Assembly: GCA_045587025.1 (NCBI GenBank) | Contig: JAZNBK010000056.1 | Span: forward strand, 1-30,538 | Origin: UBA1740 sp045587025 | GTDB taxonomy: Bacteria; Bacillota; Clostridia; Oscillospirales; CAG-272 | Direction of reading: 5' to 3' | DNA: 30,538 nt | In this document: positions 7,108 to 15,620 of the stretch, piece by piece | How the letters are laid out: each line of letters begins with the position of its first letter | How positions within the stretch are numbered: position 1 is the stretch's first letter | Translations under genes and position numbers: made by a program | The notes under the pieces: model-generated | The model's database searches: none | Told to the model about the DNA's origin: nothing | The model's input: only the letters and a program-made list of their open reading frames with translations

Positions 7108-8376
7108 ATGAGAATTTTGGTTGTCGGCTCAGGAGGCCGAGAGCATACAATTGTAAAAAAATTAAAGGAAAACAAATCTATAACCGAAATTTTTGTCGCA
7201 CCCGGTAACGGCGGTATGTCGAAGGATGCCACCTGCGTTCCGATAGGCGCGAAAGAGATAGATAAGCTTGTTCTGTTTGCAAAAGAAAATAAGATAGATT
7301 ATGCGGTGGTTGCGCCTGACGATCCGCTTGTTCTCGGAGCAGTGGACGAGCTGGAGAAGGTAGGTGTTCCTTGCTTTGGACCTCGCGCTAACGCAGCGAT
7401 AATTGAGGGCAGTAAGGTTTTTTCAAAAAACCTTATGAAAAAGTATGGTATTCCTACGGCAAAATACGAGGTATTTGGAAATCCCGAGGAAGCGCTCGAA
7501 TATTTGGACACAGCGCCGATTCCCACGGTTATTAAGGCGGACGGACTTGCTCTTGGAAAAGGTGTTATAATCGCTATGACAAGAGAGGATGCCAAAGCCG
7601 CAATTCACTCAATAATGGAAGATAAAATTTTTGGTCAAAGCGGAAATAACGTCGTAATCGAGGAATTTTTGGAAGGTCCTGAGGTTTCCGTTCTCTCGTT
7701 TACAGACGGAGAGACCGTAATTCCTATGGTCTCCTCTATGGATCATAAGCGCGCAAAGGATAACGACCAAGGATTAAATACCGGCGGTATGGGGACTATT
7801 GCGCCAAATCCGTATTATACGAAAGAAATTGCCGATATTTGTATGGAAAAAATCTTTGTTCCTACGATTAAGGCGATGAAAGAAGAGGGAAGAACCTTTA
7901 AGGGTTGTCTTTATTTTGGGCTTATGCTCACGAAAGACGGACCGAAGGTAATTGAATATAACTGCCGTTTCGGAGATCCTGAAACGCAGGTCGTTTTGCC
8001 TTTGCTTGAAAGTGATTTGCTCACGATAATGCAAGCTACGACAAACGGTACGTTAAAGGAAGAAATGGTGCGCTTCTCGCAGAACAGCGCTTGCTGCGTT
8101 GTAATGGCGTCTTGCGGTTACCCCGAAAAATATGAAACGGGATTTGAAATAACTATCCCCGAAAACATAGACGGTAACGTTTACGTGGCAGGCGCAAAAT
8201 TAGCAGAAGGTAAATTGCTTACGGCAGGCGGACGTGTGCTTGGCGCAGTTGCAGTTGAAGAAACTCTTTCTGCTGCAATCGATAAGGCGTACTCTCTCGT
8301 AGATAAAATTCATTTTGAAAATTCATACTTTAGAAAAGATATCGGTAAGCGCGCGCTTGCCGTAAAGGAGGGCTAA
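7108..8376 (+). CDS. purD: phosphoribosylamine-glycine ligase (GAR synthetase, PurD)
   Basis: ATP-grasp enzyme that couples phosphoribosylamine and glycine. The N-terminus MRILVVGSGGREHTIVKKL is the PurD signature, followed by APGNGGM. The ATP-grasp part contains PTVIKADGLALGKGVIIA and EEFLEGPEVSVLSFTDG, then MDHKRAKDNDQGLNTGGMG and EYNCRFGDPETQV, all near-invariant in the family. The length, 422 aa, is normal. The SD AAGGGGA is about 5-6 bases upstream. The stop overlaps the purL start (TAATG), coupling their translation. Confidence 0.97.
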   Translation: MRILVVGSGGREHTIVKKLKENKSITEIFVAPGNGGMSKDATCVPIGAKEIDKLVLFAKENKIDYAVVAPDDPLVLGAVDELEKVGVPCFGPRANAAIIEGSKVFSKNLMKKYGIPTAKYEVFGNPEEALEYLDTAPIPTVIKADGLALGKGVIIAMTREDAKAAIHSIMEDKIFGQSGNNVVIEEFLEGPEVSVLSFTDGETVIPMVSSMDHKRAKDNDQGLNTGGMGTIAPNPYYTKEIADICMEKIFVPTIKAMKEEGRTFKGCLYFGLMLTKDGPKVIEYNCRFGDPETQVVLPLLESDLLTIMQATTNGTLKEEMVRFSQNSACCVVMASCGYPEKYETGFEITIPENIDGNVYVAGAKLAEGKLLTAGGRVLGAVAVEETLSAAIDKAYSLVDKIHFENSYFRKDIGKRALAVKEG

Positions 8377-11300
8377 TGGTCTATCGCATTTATGTTGAAA
8401 AAAAGGACGGCTTTGCAAATGAAGCCAAGGCCCTGTATTCCGATATTACCTCTCTTATAGGCATAAAAGGTCTTACAAAGGTTCGTCTTTTAAACCGTTA
8501 TGACGTTGAAAATATAGAAAAGACGTTGTTTGACTATTCAAAGAGCACGGTATTTTCAGAGCCACAGCTTGATGTCGTAAGCGAGGACTTCGACAGTGAG
8601 GGCGCATATGTTTTTGCAGTCGAGTATCTTCCCGGTCAGTTTGACCAGCGCGCAGATTCTGCGGCGCAATGTATACAGATTATTTCCAAGGGAGAAAGAC
8701 CTACTGTTGCTACTGCAAAGGTGTATCTGCTTTACGGTGATTTAAGTGAAGATGAAATCGCTGAAATCAAGAAATACGTAATCAATCCTGTGGAAGCGAG
8801 AGAGGCGTCTCTTGCTCCCAAAGATACACTCAAAGCAAATTACGACATTCCCACGACGGTAGAAACTCTCAAAAACTTCACCAAAATGACAAGAAAAGAG
8901 TTGGCAGAATTTATTTCGCAATACGGTCTTGCTATGGATTTGGACGATATTGCATTTTGCCAATCGTATTTTATAGGCGAGAAGAGAGACCCTACGATTA
9001 CCGAAATTCGTATGATCGATACCTATTGGTCAGACCATTGCCGTCACACTACTTTTCTTACCACCGTTGACAGCGTAACGTTTGAGGACGAATTGTTACA
9101 AAATGCGTACAACGAGTATATCGAAATTCGAAACAAATTGGGACGTACGAAGCCGATAAATCTTATGGATATAGGCACGCTTGCGGGCAAGTATCTCAAG
9201 AGTATAGGAAAGCTTGATAAGCTTGACGAGTCGGAGGAAATAAACGCCTGCACAGTAAAGATTGAGCTTGAAGTGGAGGGGAAGAAAGAGCCGTGGCTCT
9301 TGTTGTTTAAAAACGAAACGCATAATCACCCGACGGAGATCGAGCCGTTTGGAGGCGCGGCGACCTGTATCGGCGGCGCTATTCGAGATCCTCTTTCAGG
9401 ACGTTCCTACGTTTATGCGGCTATGCGTGTAACGGGCGCGGCAGATCCGACGAAGCCGGTTAGCGAAACTATAAAAGGAAAGCTTCCGCAGAGAAAGATA
9501 GTTCAAACTGCGGCAGCGGGATATTCCTCGTACGGTAACCAGATAGGTCTTGCGACAGGTATTGTAGACGAGCTTTACCACGACGGATATGCGGCAAAGC
9601 GTATGGAGATTGGCGCAGTAATTGCGGCAACGCCTGCTGAAAACGTCCGCCGTGAGCGTCCCTCTGACGGAGATGTCGTAATTCTTCTCGGAGGAAGAAC
9701 CGGACGCGACGGTATCGGCGGCGCTACCGGCTCGTCGAAAGCGCACGATTCACATTCCGTTGAAACCTGCGGCGCAGAAGTTCAAAAGGGAAATGCGCCC
9801 GAGGAAAGAAAACTGCAAAGATTGTTCCGCAACGCTGAGGCGTGCAGAATGATAAAGAGATGTAACGACTTTGGCGCAGGCGGCGTTTCTGTTGCTATCG
9901 GAGAGCTTGCCGACGGACTTGACATTGATTTGAATAAGGTTCCTAAAAAATACGAAGGACTTGACGGTACGGAGTTAGCTATCAGCGAATCTCAGGAGAG
10001 AATGGCGGTCGTAATAGAGAAGGAAAATATCGAACGCTTTATGGAGCTTGCTTACAGCGAAAATCTTGAGGCAACGGTCGTAGCGCGTGTAACCGAAGAA
10101 CCCCGTCTCCGTGTTCATTGGAACGGAAATACTATTATCGATATATCTCGTGAGTTCCTTAATTCTAACGGCGCAGAAAAGCATATAGACGTTGCGCCTG
10201 CAAAAATTGAGAGTTACGGCAAGGCAGAGGTGCAAAACTTCACAGAAGGATATAAAGCACTCGTTTCCGACCTCAACGTATGCTCTAAGCGCGGTCTTAG
10301 CGAGCGCTTCGACTCTACTATCGGTGCAGGAACGGTTTTGATGCCCTTCGGCGGTAAAAATCAGAGAACGCCTATTCAAGCAATGGTACATAAAATTTCA
10401 GTAGAGCAAAAGCATACCGACGGATGCTCATATATGGCTTGGGGCTATAATCCTTATATAGCGGAAAAGAGCCCTTATCACAGCGCATATTTGGCAGTCG
10501 TTGAGAGTGTTTCGAAGCTTGTTGCCTCAGGCGCTTCCTTTGAGGACGTATATTTGACCTTCCAAGAATATTTCGAAAAGCCGATGAAGGATGCTAAACG
10601 TTGGGGAAAACCGCTTTCAGCGCTTCTCGGAGCTTTCCGCGCGCAGATAGATTTCGGAATTGCCGCAATAGGCGGAAAGGACTCGATGAGCGGTTCGTTT
10701 GAAAAGCTTGACGTTCCGCCTACCCTCGTTTCATTTGCCGTAACGACGGGAAATGCTTCTGAGGTAATTACGAATGACGCTAAAAAAGCAGGGCACAAGA
10801 TTATCTGCCTTCGTCCCGAGATGAACGGCGATGGTTTGCCCGTTGCAAAATCCCTTATAGAAAACTTCAATAAGGTTACCGAACTTATGAGAGATGGAAA
10901 GGTTTATTCCGCCTACACTCCCACCTTCGGCGGTATCGCCGAGGCGATTTATAAAATGTGTATCGGAAACGGCTTTGGCTTTAAGTTTGATAGTAACGTT
11001 TCGCTCTCTGACCTTTTCGGCTACAATTACGGAGCATTCTTGCTCGAGGTTGACGCAGATACAGAGGGAGAGTTAATTGGTTATATTACCGATGATTCCA
11101 AGCTCACTTATGGTAACGAAAGCGTTTCAATGAGCGACCTTGACAAGCTTTATGAAGAAAAGCTTGAGGGCGTGTTCCCGACGCTTAAAAATAATAAGGT
11201 GAAAACGCTCGAGGCGTTCTCGTATAACTGCAAAGAGAAAATTGCGCCCGCAGTAAAGGTTGCAAAGCCGCGAGTTTTGATACCCGTATTCCCGGGCACG

Positions 11301-12062
11301 AACTGCGAGTTTGATTCTGCAAAGGCAGTAAGAGACGCAGGAGCAGAGCCGGAAATTTTCGTTATCAATAATCTTACATCAGACGGAATTTCAAAGAGCG
11401 TAGAGAACTTTGCAAAATCCGTCCAGAGCTCTCAGATAATATTTATCCCCGGCGGATTTTCAGGCGGAGACGAGCCGGATGGCTCCGGAAAATTTATTAC
11501 CGCATTTTTCCGCAACGGAGAAATCAAAGAAGCGGTGAACGAGCTGCTTACTCGCCGCGACGGACTTATGTGCGGTATCTGTAACGGCTTCCAGGCGCTT
11601 ATAAAGCTCGGACTCGTGCCTTACGGAAAAATTATCGACACGGATGCTGACTGTCCTACGCTTACCTTTAATACCATAGCTAGACACCAGTCGAGAATAG
11701 TGCGTACGAGAGTGGCGTCAAATAAATCTCCTTGGCTCAGCGGATGTAACGTAGGAGATATTTATTCAGTCGCAATTTCACACGGCGAGGGACGTTTCGT
11801 AGCCAATGATGACGTTATCAAGAAGTTGGTAGAAAACGGACAAATCGCGACTCAGTACGTTGACCTTGACGGAAACGTAACGGACGACGTGCTGTTCAAC
11901 CCCAACAACTCTATGTGCGCTATCGAGGGGATCCTTTCGCCCGACGGAAGAATTATAGGTAAAATGGGACATTCCGAGCGTATTGGAAACGGTCTCTATA
12001 AGAACGTCGTTGGCGAATATGATATGAAGCTCTTTGCTTCGGCAGTAAAATATTTTAAATAA
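8376..12062 (+). CDS. purL: phosphoribosylformylglycinamidine synthase, single-chain long form (PurL)
   Basis: Converts FGAR, glutamine and ATP to FGAM. At 1228 aa it combines a PurS-like N-terminus and linker (about 1-220), two AIR-synthase-type ATPase halves (about 220-960) and a C-terminal class I glutaminase (about 970-1228). ETHNHPTEIEPFGGAATCIGG and AIGGKDSMSGSF are the active-site signatures. In the glutaminase, PGTNCEFDSA and GICNGFQ (nucleophile Cys1069) are intact, with SHGEGRF supplying the later His region. PurL can therefore release its own ammonia, unlike the PurF of this operon. It corresponds to the fused form common in clostridia rather than the PurS/PurL/PurQ split of Bacillus. 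A strong AAAGGAGG sits just before the start. Confidence 0.97.
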   Translation: MVYRIYVEKKDGFANEAKALYSDITSLIGIKGLTKVRLLNRYDVENIEKTLFDYSKSTVFSEPQLDVVSEDFDSEGAYVFAVEYLPGQFDQRADSAAQCIQIISKGERPTVATAKVYLLYGDLSEDEIAEIKKYVINPVEAREASLAPKDTLKANYDIPTTVETLKNFTKMTRKELAEFISQYGLAMDLDDIAFCQSYFIGEKRDPTITEIRMIDTYWSDHCRHTTFLTTVDSVTFEDELLQNAYNEYIEIRNKLGRTKPINLMDIGTLAGKYLKSIGKLDKLDESEEINACTVKIELEVEGKKEPWLLLFKNETHNHPTEIEPFGGAATCIGGAIRDPLSGRSYVYAAMRVTGAADPTKPVSETIKGKLPQRKIVQTAAAGYSSYGNQIGLATGIVDELYHDGYAAKRMEIGAVIAATPAENVRRERPSDGDVVILLGGRTGRDGIGGATGSSKAHDSHSVETCGAEVQKGNAPEERKLQRLFRNAEACRMIKRCNDFGAGGVSVAIGELADGLDIDLNKVPKKYEGLDGTELAISESQERMAVVIEKENIERFMELAYSENLEATVVARVTEEPRLRVHWNGNTIIDISREFLNSNGAEKHIDVAPAKIESYGKAEVQNFTEGYKALVSDLNVCSKRGLSERFDSTIGAGTVLMPFGGKNQRTPIQAMVHKISVEQKHTDGCSYMAWGYNPYIAEKSPYHSAYLAVVESVSKLVASGASFEDVYLTFQEYFEKPMKDAKRWGKPLSALLGAFRAQIDFGIAAIGGKDSMSGSFEKLDVPPTLVSFAVTTGNASEVITNDAKKAGHKIICLRPEMNGDGLPVAKSLIENFNKVTELMRDGKVYSAYTPTFGGIAEAIYKMCIGNGFGFKFDSNVSLSDLFGYNYGAFLLEVDADTEGELIGYITDDSKLTYGNESVSMSDLDKLYEEKLEGVFPTLKNNKVKTLEAFSYNCKEKIAPAVKVAKPRVLIPVFPGTNCEFDSAKAVRDAGAEPEIFVINNLTSDGISKSVENFAKSVQSSQIIFIPGGFSGGDEPDGSGKFITAFFRNGEIKEAVNELLTRRDGLMCGICNGFQALIKLGLVPYGKIIDTDADCPTLTFNTIARHQSRIVRTRVASNKSPWLSGCNVGDIYSVAISHGEGRFVANDDVIKKLVENGQIATQYVDLDGNVTDDVLFNPNNSMCAIEGILSPDGRIIGKMGHSERIGNGLYKNVVGEYDMKLFASAVKYFK

Positions 12063-12077
12063 TAAGGAGAAAACAAA

Positions 12078-13754
12078 ATGGCTTTCCTTTCCGATATTGA
12101 AATTGCTCAAAATTGCAAATTAAAACCGATTACCGAAATTGCAAAGGTGGCTCACGTCAGCGACGATTATCTTGAGCTTTACGGTAAGTATAAGGCAAAG
12201 ATTGATTTGTCGTTATTGTCCGATGCGGGACGCAAGGACGGAAAGCTCATACTTGTTACCGCTATTACCCCGACGCCCGCTGGCGAAGGAAAAACCACTA
12301 CGACTATCGGACTTGCGGACGGTTTAAAGCGTATAGGTAAGGACGTAACCGTTGCTCTTCGCGAGCCGTCGCTTGGCCCCGTGTTCGGCGTAAAGGGCGG
12401 CGCGGCAGGCGGAGGATATGCGCAGGTCGTTCCTATGGAGGATATAAATCTTCACTTCACAGGCGATTTTCACGCAATAGGCGCGGCGAATAACCTCCTT
12501 GCCGCTATGCTCGATAATCATATTCAGCAGGGGAACACGCTTGGTATCGATCCACGTAAAATCACTTGGAAGCGTTGCGTTGATATGAACGACCGTCAGC
12601 TTCGTTTCGTGGTCGACGGACTTGGAGGACGTGTGAACGGAACTCCTCGCGAGGACGGATTTGATATTACCGTCGCTTCCGAGATAATGGCTGTTTTATG
12701 TCTTTCTAATTCGATTTCCGATTTGAAGGAACGCCTTTCAAGAATTATTGTTGGTTATACCTATAACGACGAGCCGGTTACCGCAGGTCAGTTGAAGGCG
12801 GCCGGTGCTATGACCGCCTTGTTAAAGGACGCTTTGAAGCCAAATCTTGTTCAAACTCTTGAAGGTACGCCTGCATTTGTTCACGGAGGGCCGTTTGCAA
12901 ACATTGCGCATGGATGCAACTCGGTAATCGCTACGAAAATGGCGTTAAAGATGGGCGACTATGCGGTGACCGAAGCTGGATTTGGCGCAGACCTCGGCGC
13001 AGAAAAGTTTTTGGATATCAAGTGCCGTATGGCAGGGCTTACACCCGACGCTGTCGTCGTGGTTGCAACTATACGCGCGTTAAAGATGCATGGCGGGCTT
13101 GCAAAAACAGAGCTTGGAGAGGAAAATATCGAAAAGCTCGAAAAGGGTATTCCTAATCTTTTGCGCCACGTTTCAAATATTAAAAACGTATATAAGATTC
13201 CTTGCGTGGTTGCAGTAAATCGTTTCCCGACCGATACGGATGCAGAAGTCGATTTTATTATCGAAAAATGCAAAGAGCTCGGAGTAAACGTAATTCTTTC
13301 TACAGTTTGGGCAGACGGAGGAAAGGGAGGAGAAGCTCTCGCACGCGAGGTTGTGCGCCTTTGCGAAGAGGAAAAAGGGGATTTTACCTTCGCGTATCCT
13401 TCAGATATGCCGCTTGACGAAAAGATAAACGCAATTGTTACAAAGGTTTACGGCGGAAAGGGAGTTAATATTCTTCCCGCAGCAAAAAAACAAATAGAAA
13501 AACTGACGGAAATGGGATTTGCGAATTGTCCTGTTTGTATAGCAAAGACGCAGTACAGTTTTTCAGACGACCAGACGAAGTTGGGCGCTCCCGAGGATTT
13601 CACGGTCACAGTGAAAAACGTTAAAATCTCCGCAGGCGCGGGATTCGTCGTTGTCCTCACGGGCGATATTATGACTATGCCGGGACTTCCGAAGTCTCCT
13701 GCGGCAGAGCGTATAGACGTCGATGAGGACGGAAAAATTTCAGGGTTGTTTTAA
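12078..13754 (+). CDS. fhs: formate-tetrahydrofolate ligase (10-formyl-THF synthetase)
   Basis: Makes 10-formyl-THF from formate, THF and ATP. The N-terminus FLSDIEIAQNCKLKPI and the P-loop TPTPAGEGKTTTTIGL (GEGKTTT at 69-75) are diagnostic. EPSLGPVFGVKGGAAGGGYAQ and MPGLPKSPAAERID near the C-terminus also match. The length is 558 aa, as expected. AAGGAG precedes the ATG, and the gene follows purL by 15 bases. Placed last in the purine operon, it supplies the one-carbon unit used by PurN and the AICAR formyltransferase and comes under the same ZTP riboswitch. No convincing terminator follows it before the guaB promoter. Confidence 0.97.
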   Translation: MAFLSDIEIAQNCKLKPITEIAKVAHVSDDYLELYGKYKAKIDLSLLSDAGRKDGKLILVTAITPTPAGEGKTTTTIGLADGLKRIGKDVTVALREPSLGPVFGVKGGAAGGGYAQVVPMEDINLHFTGDFHAIGAANNLLAAMLDNHIQQGNTLGIDPRKITWKRCVDMNDRQLRFVVDGLGGRVNGTPREDGFDITVASEIMAVLCLSNSISDLKERLSRIIVGYTYNDEPVTAGQLKAAGAMTALLKDALKPNLVQTLEGTPAFVHGGPFANIAHGCNSVIATKMALKMGDYAVTEAGFGADLGAEKFLDIKCRMAGLTPDAVVVVATIRALKMHGGLAKTELGEENIEKLEKGIPNLLRHVSNIKNVYKIPCVVAVNRFPTDTDAEVDFIIEKCKELGVNVILSTVWADGGKGGEALAREVVRLCEEEKGDFTFAYPSDMPLDEKINAIVTKVYGGKGVNILPAAKKQIEKLTEMGFANCPVCIAKTQYSFSDDQTKLGAPEDFTVTVKNVKISAGAGFVVVLTGDIMTMPGLPKSPAAERIDVDEDGKISGLF

Positions 13755-13797
13755 GATTTTTGAAAATTTTCGTAATAAGTAAATAATTTTTATTTTA

Positions 13798-13823
13798 AAA
13801 GCAAAAGCTATTGCATTTGCTTT
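13798..13823. promoter_or_regulatory. imperfect inverted repeat over the guaB -35 region, possible operator
   Basis: AAAGCAAAAGC (13798-13808) and GCATTTGCTTT (13813-13823) are inverted repeats with one mismatched position around a 4-base centre. The right arm overlaps the -35 hexamer. No T-run follows, so a terminator role for the purine operon is less likely than a protein-binding site. The regulator is unknown. Confidence 0.35.
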
Positions 13824-13839
13824 AACTTTGTGATACAAT
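13811..13839 (+). promoter_or_regulatory. sigma-A-type promoter of guaB
   Basis: TTGCAT (13811-13816), a 17-base spacer and TACAAT (13834-13839). guaB therefore appears to be transcribed separately from the upstream purine operon. Confidence 0.75.
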
Positions 13840-13879
13840 ACTTCTAATTTATATATTTTGTGAAAACGGAGAAATGAAA

Positions 13880-15385
13880 ATGGCTATTTTTATCAACGAA
13901 CCTTCTCACACCTTTAATGAATACTTACTTGTCCCGGGATATTCCTCGGCAGAATGCGTTCCGGCAAACGTAAGCTTGAAAACTCCTCTTGTTAAATACA
14001 AGAAGGGAGAAACCCCTGCTATAACTATGAACATTCCTATGGTTTCTGCAATAATGCAGGCAGTATCGGGAGAGAAGCTCGCAGTTGCCTTGGCAATTGA
14101 AGGCGGAGTTTCCTTTATTTACGGCTCACAGACAATCGAGGACGAGGCGGCTATGGTCGCTCGCGCCAAGAGCTATAAGGCGGGCTTTGTAAAGAGCGAT
14201 TCTAACGTAAGACCTGATTCTACAATGGCAGAGGTCGTTGCGCTCAAAGAGAAAACGGGACATTCTACCGTTGCCGTTACGGACGACGGAACGTCTGACG
14301 GAAAGCTTTTGGGTATCGTTACAAGCAGAGATTATCGTGTTAGCCGTATGAATCCCGAAACGAAGGTTTCAGAGTTTATGACTCCCTTTGACCGTCTTAT
14401 TTGCGCAAAGGAAGGCGTTACTCTTAAGGAAGCGAACGATATTATATGGGATAACAAATTAAATTCCTTGCCAATTATTGATAAAGACGGCCGTCTCCTT
14501 TATTTCGTGTTCCGAAAGGATTATGATACGCATAAGCAAAACCCCAACGAGCTCTTGGACGCGGACAAGCGTTACGTTGTTGGCGCCGGTATCAATACCC
14601 GAGATTATGCGGAAAGAGTGCCTGCGCTTATAGAAGCGGGAGCGGACGTTCTTTGTATAGATTCTTCCGAGGGATTTTCTGAATGGCAAAAGCTTACGCT
14701 TGATTGGATTCGCAAGAATTACGGCGAAAAGGTTAAGGTAGGCGCAGGAAACGTAGTGGATGCCAAGGGATTTAGATTTTTGGCTGAGGCGGGTGCCGAT
14801 TTTATCAAGGTAGGTATCGGCGGTGGCTCTATTTGTATTACTCGTGAGACGAAGGGTATAGGTCGCGGACAGGCGACGGCTCTTATCGAGGTTTGTCAGG
14901 CGAGAGACGAGTATTTTAAGGAAACAGGTATATATATTCCTGTTTGCTCTGACGGCGGTATCGTTTACGATCACCATATCACGCTTGCGCTTGCTATGGG
15001 AGCGGATTTCGTTATGCTCGGCAGATATTTTGCGCGCTTTGACGAAAGTCCCTCTAATAAGGTTAGCATTGGCGGTAACTACTTCAAGGAATATTGGGGC
15101 GAGGGCTCGGCAAGAGCGAGAAACTGGCAGAGATATGACCTCGGCGGAGATAAGAAGCTTTCCTTTGAGGAAGGCGTAGACTCCTACGTTCCTTATGCAG
15201 GAAGCTTGAAGGATAACGTCGCAATGTCACTTTCAAAGGTCAAGTCCACGATGTGTAACTGCGGAGCGCTTTCTATTCCCGAGCTTCAAGAAAAAGCGGT
15301 GCTTACGCTCGTTTCCGCTACAAGTATTATAGAGGGCGGAGCGCACGACGTCATACAAAAGGAAAAGACAACCGCAATTAAATAA
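13880..15385 (+). CDS. guaB: IMP dehydrogenase, Tritrichomonas foetus-like type
   Basis: Oxidises IMP to XMP with NAD+, the committed step to GMP. It is a TIM barrel with an inserted CBS pair (about 100-220; TSRDYR, VSEFMTPF, LPIIDKDG). The active-site loop GIGGGSICITRE places the catalytic cysteine at residue 319. The mobile flap ARNWQRYDLGG places Arg418-Tyr419, the same numbers as in the T. foetus enzyme when counted from ATG 13880. From memory, the T. foetus protein matches almost along its whole length, including MNEPxHTFNEY-like N-terminal and MCNCGAL C-terminal segments. GGAG (13868-13871) lies 8 bases before ATG 13880 but only 2 before ATG 13874, so I take 13880 (501 aa). The common bacterial GuaB loop (GPGSICTTR) is clearly different. 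Confidence 0.96.
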   Translation: MAIFINEPSHTFNEYLLVPGYSSAECVPANVSLKTPLVKYKKGETPAITMNIPMVSAIMQAVSGEKLAVALAIEGGVSFIYGSQTIEDEAAMVARAKSYKAGFVKSDSNVRPDSTMAEVVALKEKTGHSTVAVTDDGTSDGKLLGIVTSRDYRVSRMNPETKVSEFMTPFDRLICAKEGVTLKEANDIIWDNKLNSLPIIDKDGRLLYFVFRKDYDTHKQNPNELLDADKRYVVGAGINTRDYAERVPALIEAGADVLCIDSSEGFSEWQKLTLDWIRKNYGEKVKVGAGNVVDAKGFRFLAEAGADFIKVGIGGGSICITRETKGIGRGQATALIEVCQARDEYFKETGIYIPVCSDGGIVYDHHITLALAMGADFVMLGRYFARFDESPSNKVSIGGNYFKEYWGEGSARARNWQRYDLGGDKKLSFEEGVDSYVPYAGSLKDNVAMSLSKVKSTMCNCGALSIPELQEKAVLTLVSATSIIEGGAHDVIQKEKTTAIK

Positions 15386-15434
15386 TAAGACCTGAAAAAT
15401 TAAAAAAATATCTTCAAAATAGGTATAAAAACAC

Positions 15435-15463
15435 TTGACAAAACAGTTGTTTTGTGGTATTAT
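15435..15463 (+). promoter_or_regulatory. sigma-A-type promoter of the pyrimidine operon
   Basis: TTGACA (15435-15440), 17 bases, TATTAT (15458-15463), with TATAAT overlapping at 15461-15466. It has the same architecture as the purine operon promoter. The start would be near 15470, leaving a leader of about 150 bases. Confidence 0.78.
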
Positions 15464-15488
15464 AATCACAATAATCATATCTTTAATT

Positions 15489-15504
15489 CGATACTGTGAT
15501 ATCG
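15489..15504 (+). promoter_or_regulatory. small hairpin early in the pyr leader
   Basis: CGATA (15489-15493) and TATCG (15500-15504) can form a 5-bp stem with a 6-base loop near the 5' end of the predicted transcript. It is too weak to judge alone and may be part of a larger leader fold. Confidence 0.25.
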
Positions 15505-15523
15505 GCAAGATAGAAATATAAGA

Positions 15524-15571
15524 ATGACTGTAATTATACCTTTTTGGTGTAGTTGTATTTTTTGTGTTTAA
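15524..15571 (+). CDS. possible 15-residue leader peptide of the pyr operon
   Basis: An ATG in the leader opens a short frame, MTVIIPFWCSCIFCV, ending in TAA at 15569-15571, exactly at the base of the following strong hairpin (15570-15598). The RNA from 15541 to 15569 is 20 U of 29. This layout recalls enterobacterial pyrBI and pyrE leaders. There, RNA polymerase stalls in U-rich sequence when UTP is low, and the trailing ribosome blocks the attenuator. Against it, there is no good SD before the ATG (only AAGA-like bases), and short ORFs arise by chance. Confidence 0.3.
   Translation: MTVIIPFWCSCIFCV
15529..15563 (+). terminator. leader hairpin with U6 tract, candidate attenuator
   Basis: TGTAATTATACC (15529-15540) can pair fully with GGTGTAGTTGTA (15546-15557), four of the twelve pairs being G-U, around a T5 loop. 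Six T follow (15558-15563). The form is that of a weak intrinsic terminator in the untranslated leader. Confidence 0.5.
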
Positions 15572-15598
15572 TGCCTGCCGATTATAACGGCAGGCATT
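15570..15598 (+). terminator. strong leader hairpin before pyrC, attenuator-like
   Basis: AATGCCTGCCG (15570-15580) and CGGCAGGCATT (15588-15598) form a perfect 11-bp GC-rich stem with a 7-base loop, followed by GATTTTAT. The T tract is interrupted, so termination efficiency is uncertain. It lies about 9 bases before the AAAGGAG of pyrC, so it could act on transcription or on translation. No recognisable PyrR-binding loop is present. Confidence 0.55.
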
Positions 15599-15620
15599 GA
15601 TTTTATAAAGGAGAATAAAA

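Noticed and set aside
13754..13797. Terminator directly after fhs
   Set aside because: Only short AT-rich palindromes (GAAAATTTTC) without a GC stem; not convincing.
15470..15620. PyrR-binding site or known riboswitch in the pyr leader
   Set aside because: No match by eye to the PyrR-recognised loop consensus or to the guanidine/PRPP/ppGpp (ykkC) or purine aptamers; kept only as an unidentified structured leader.
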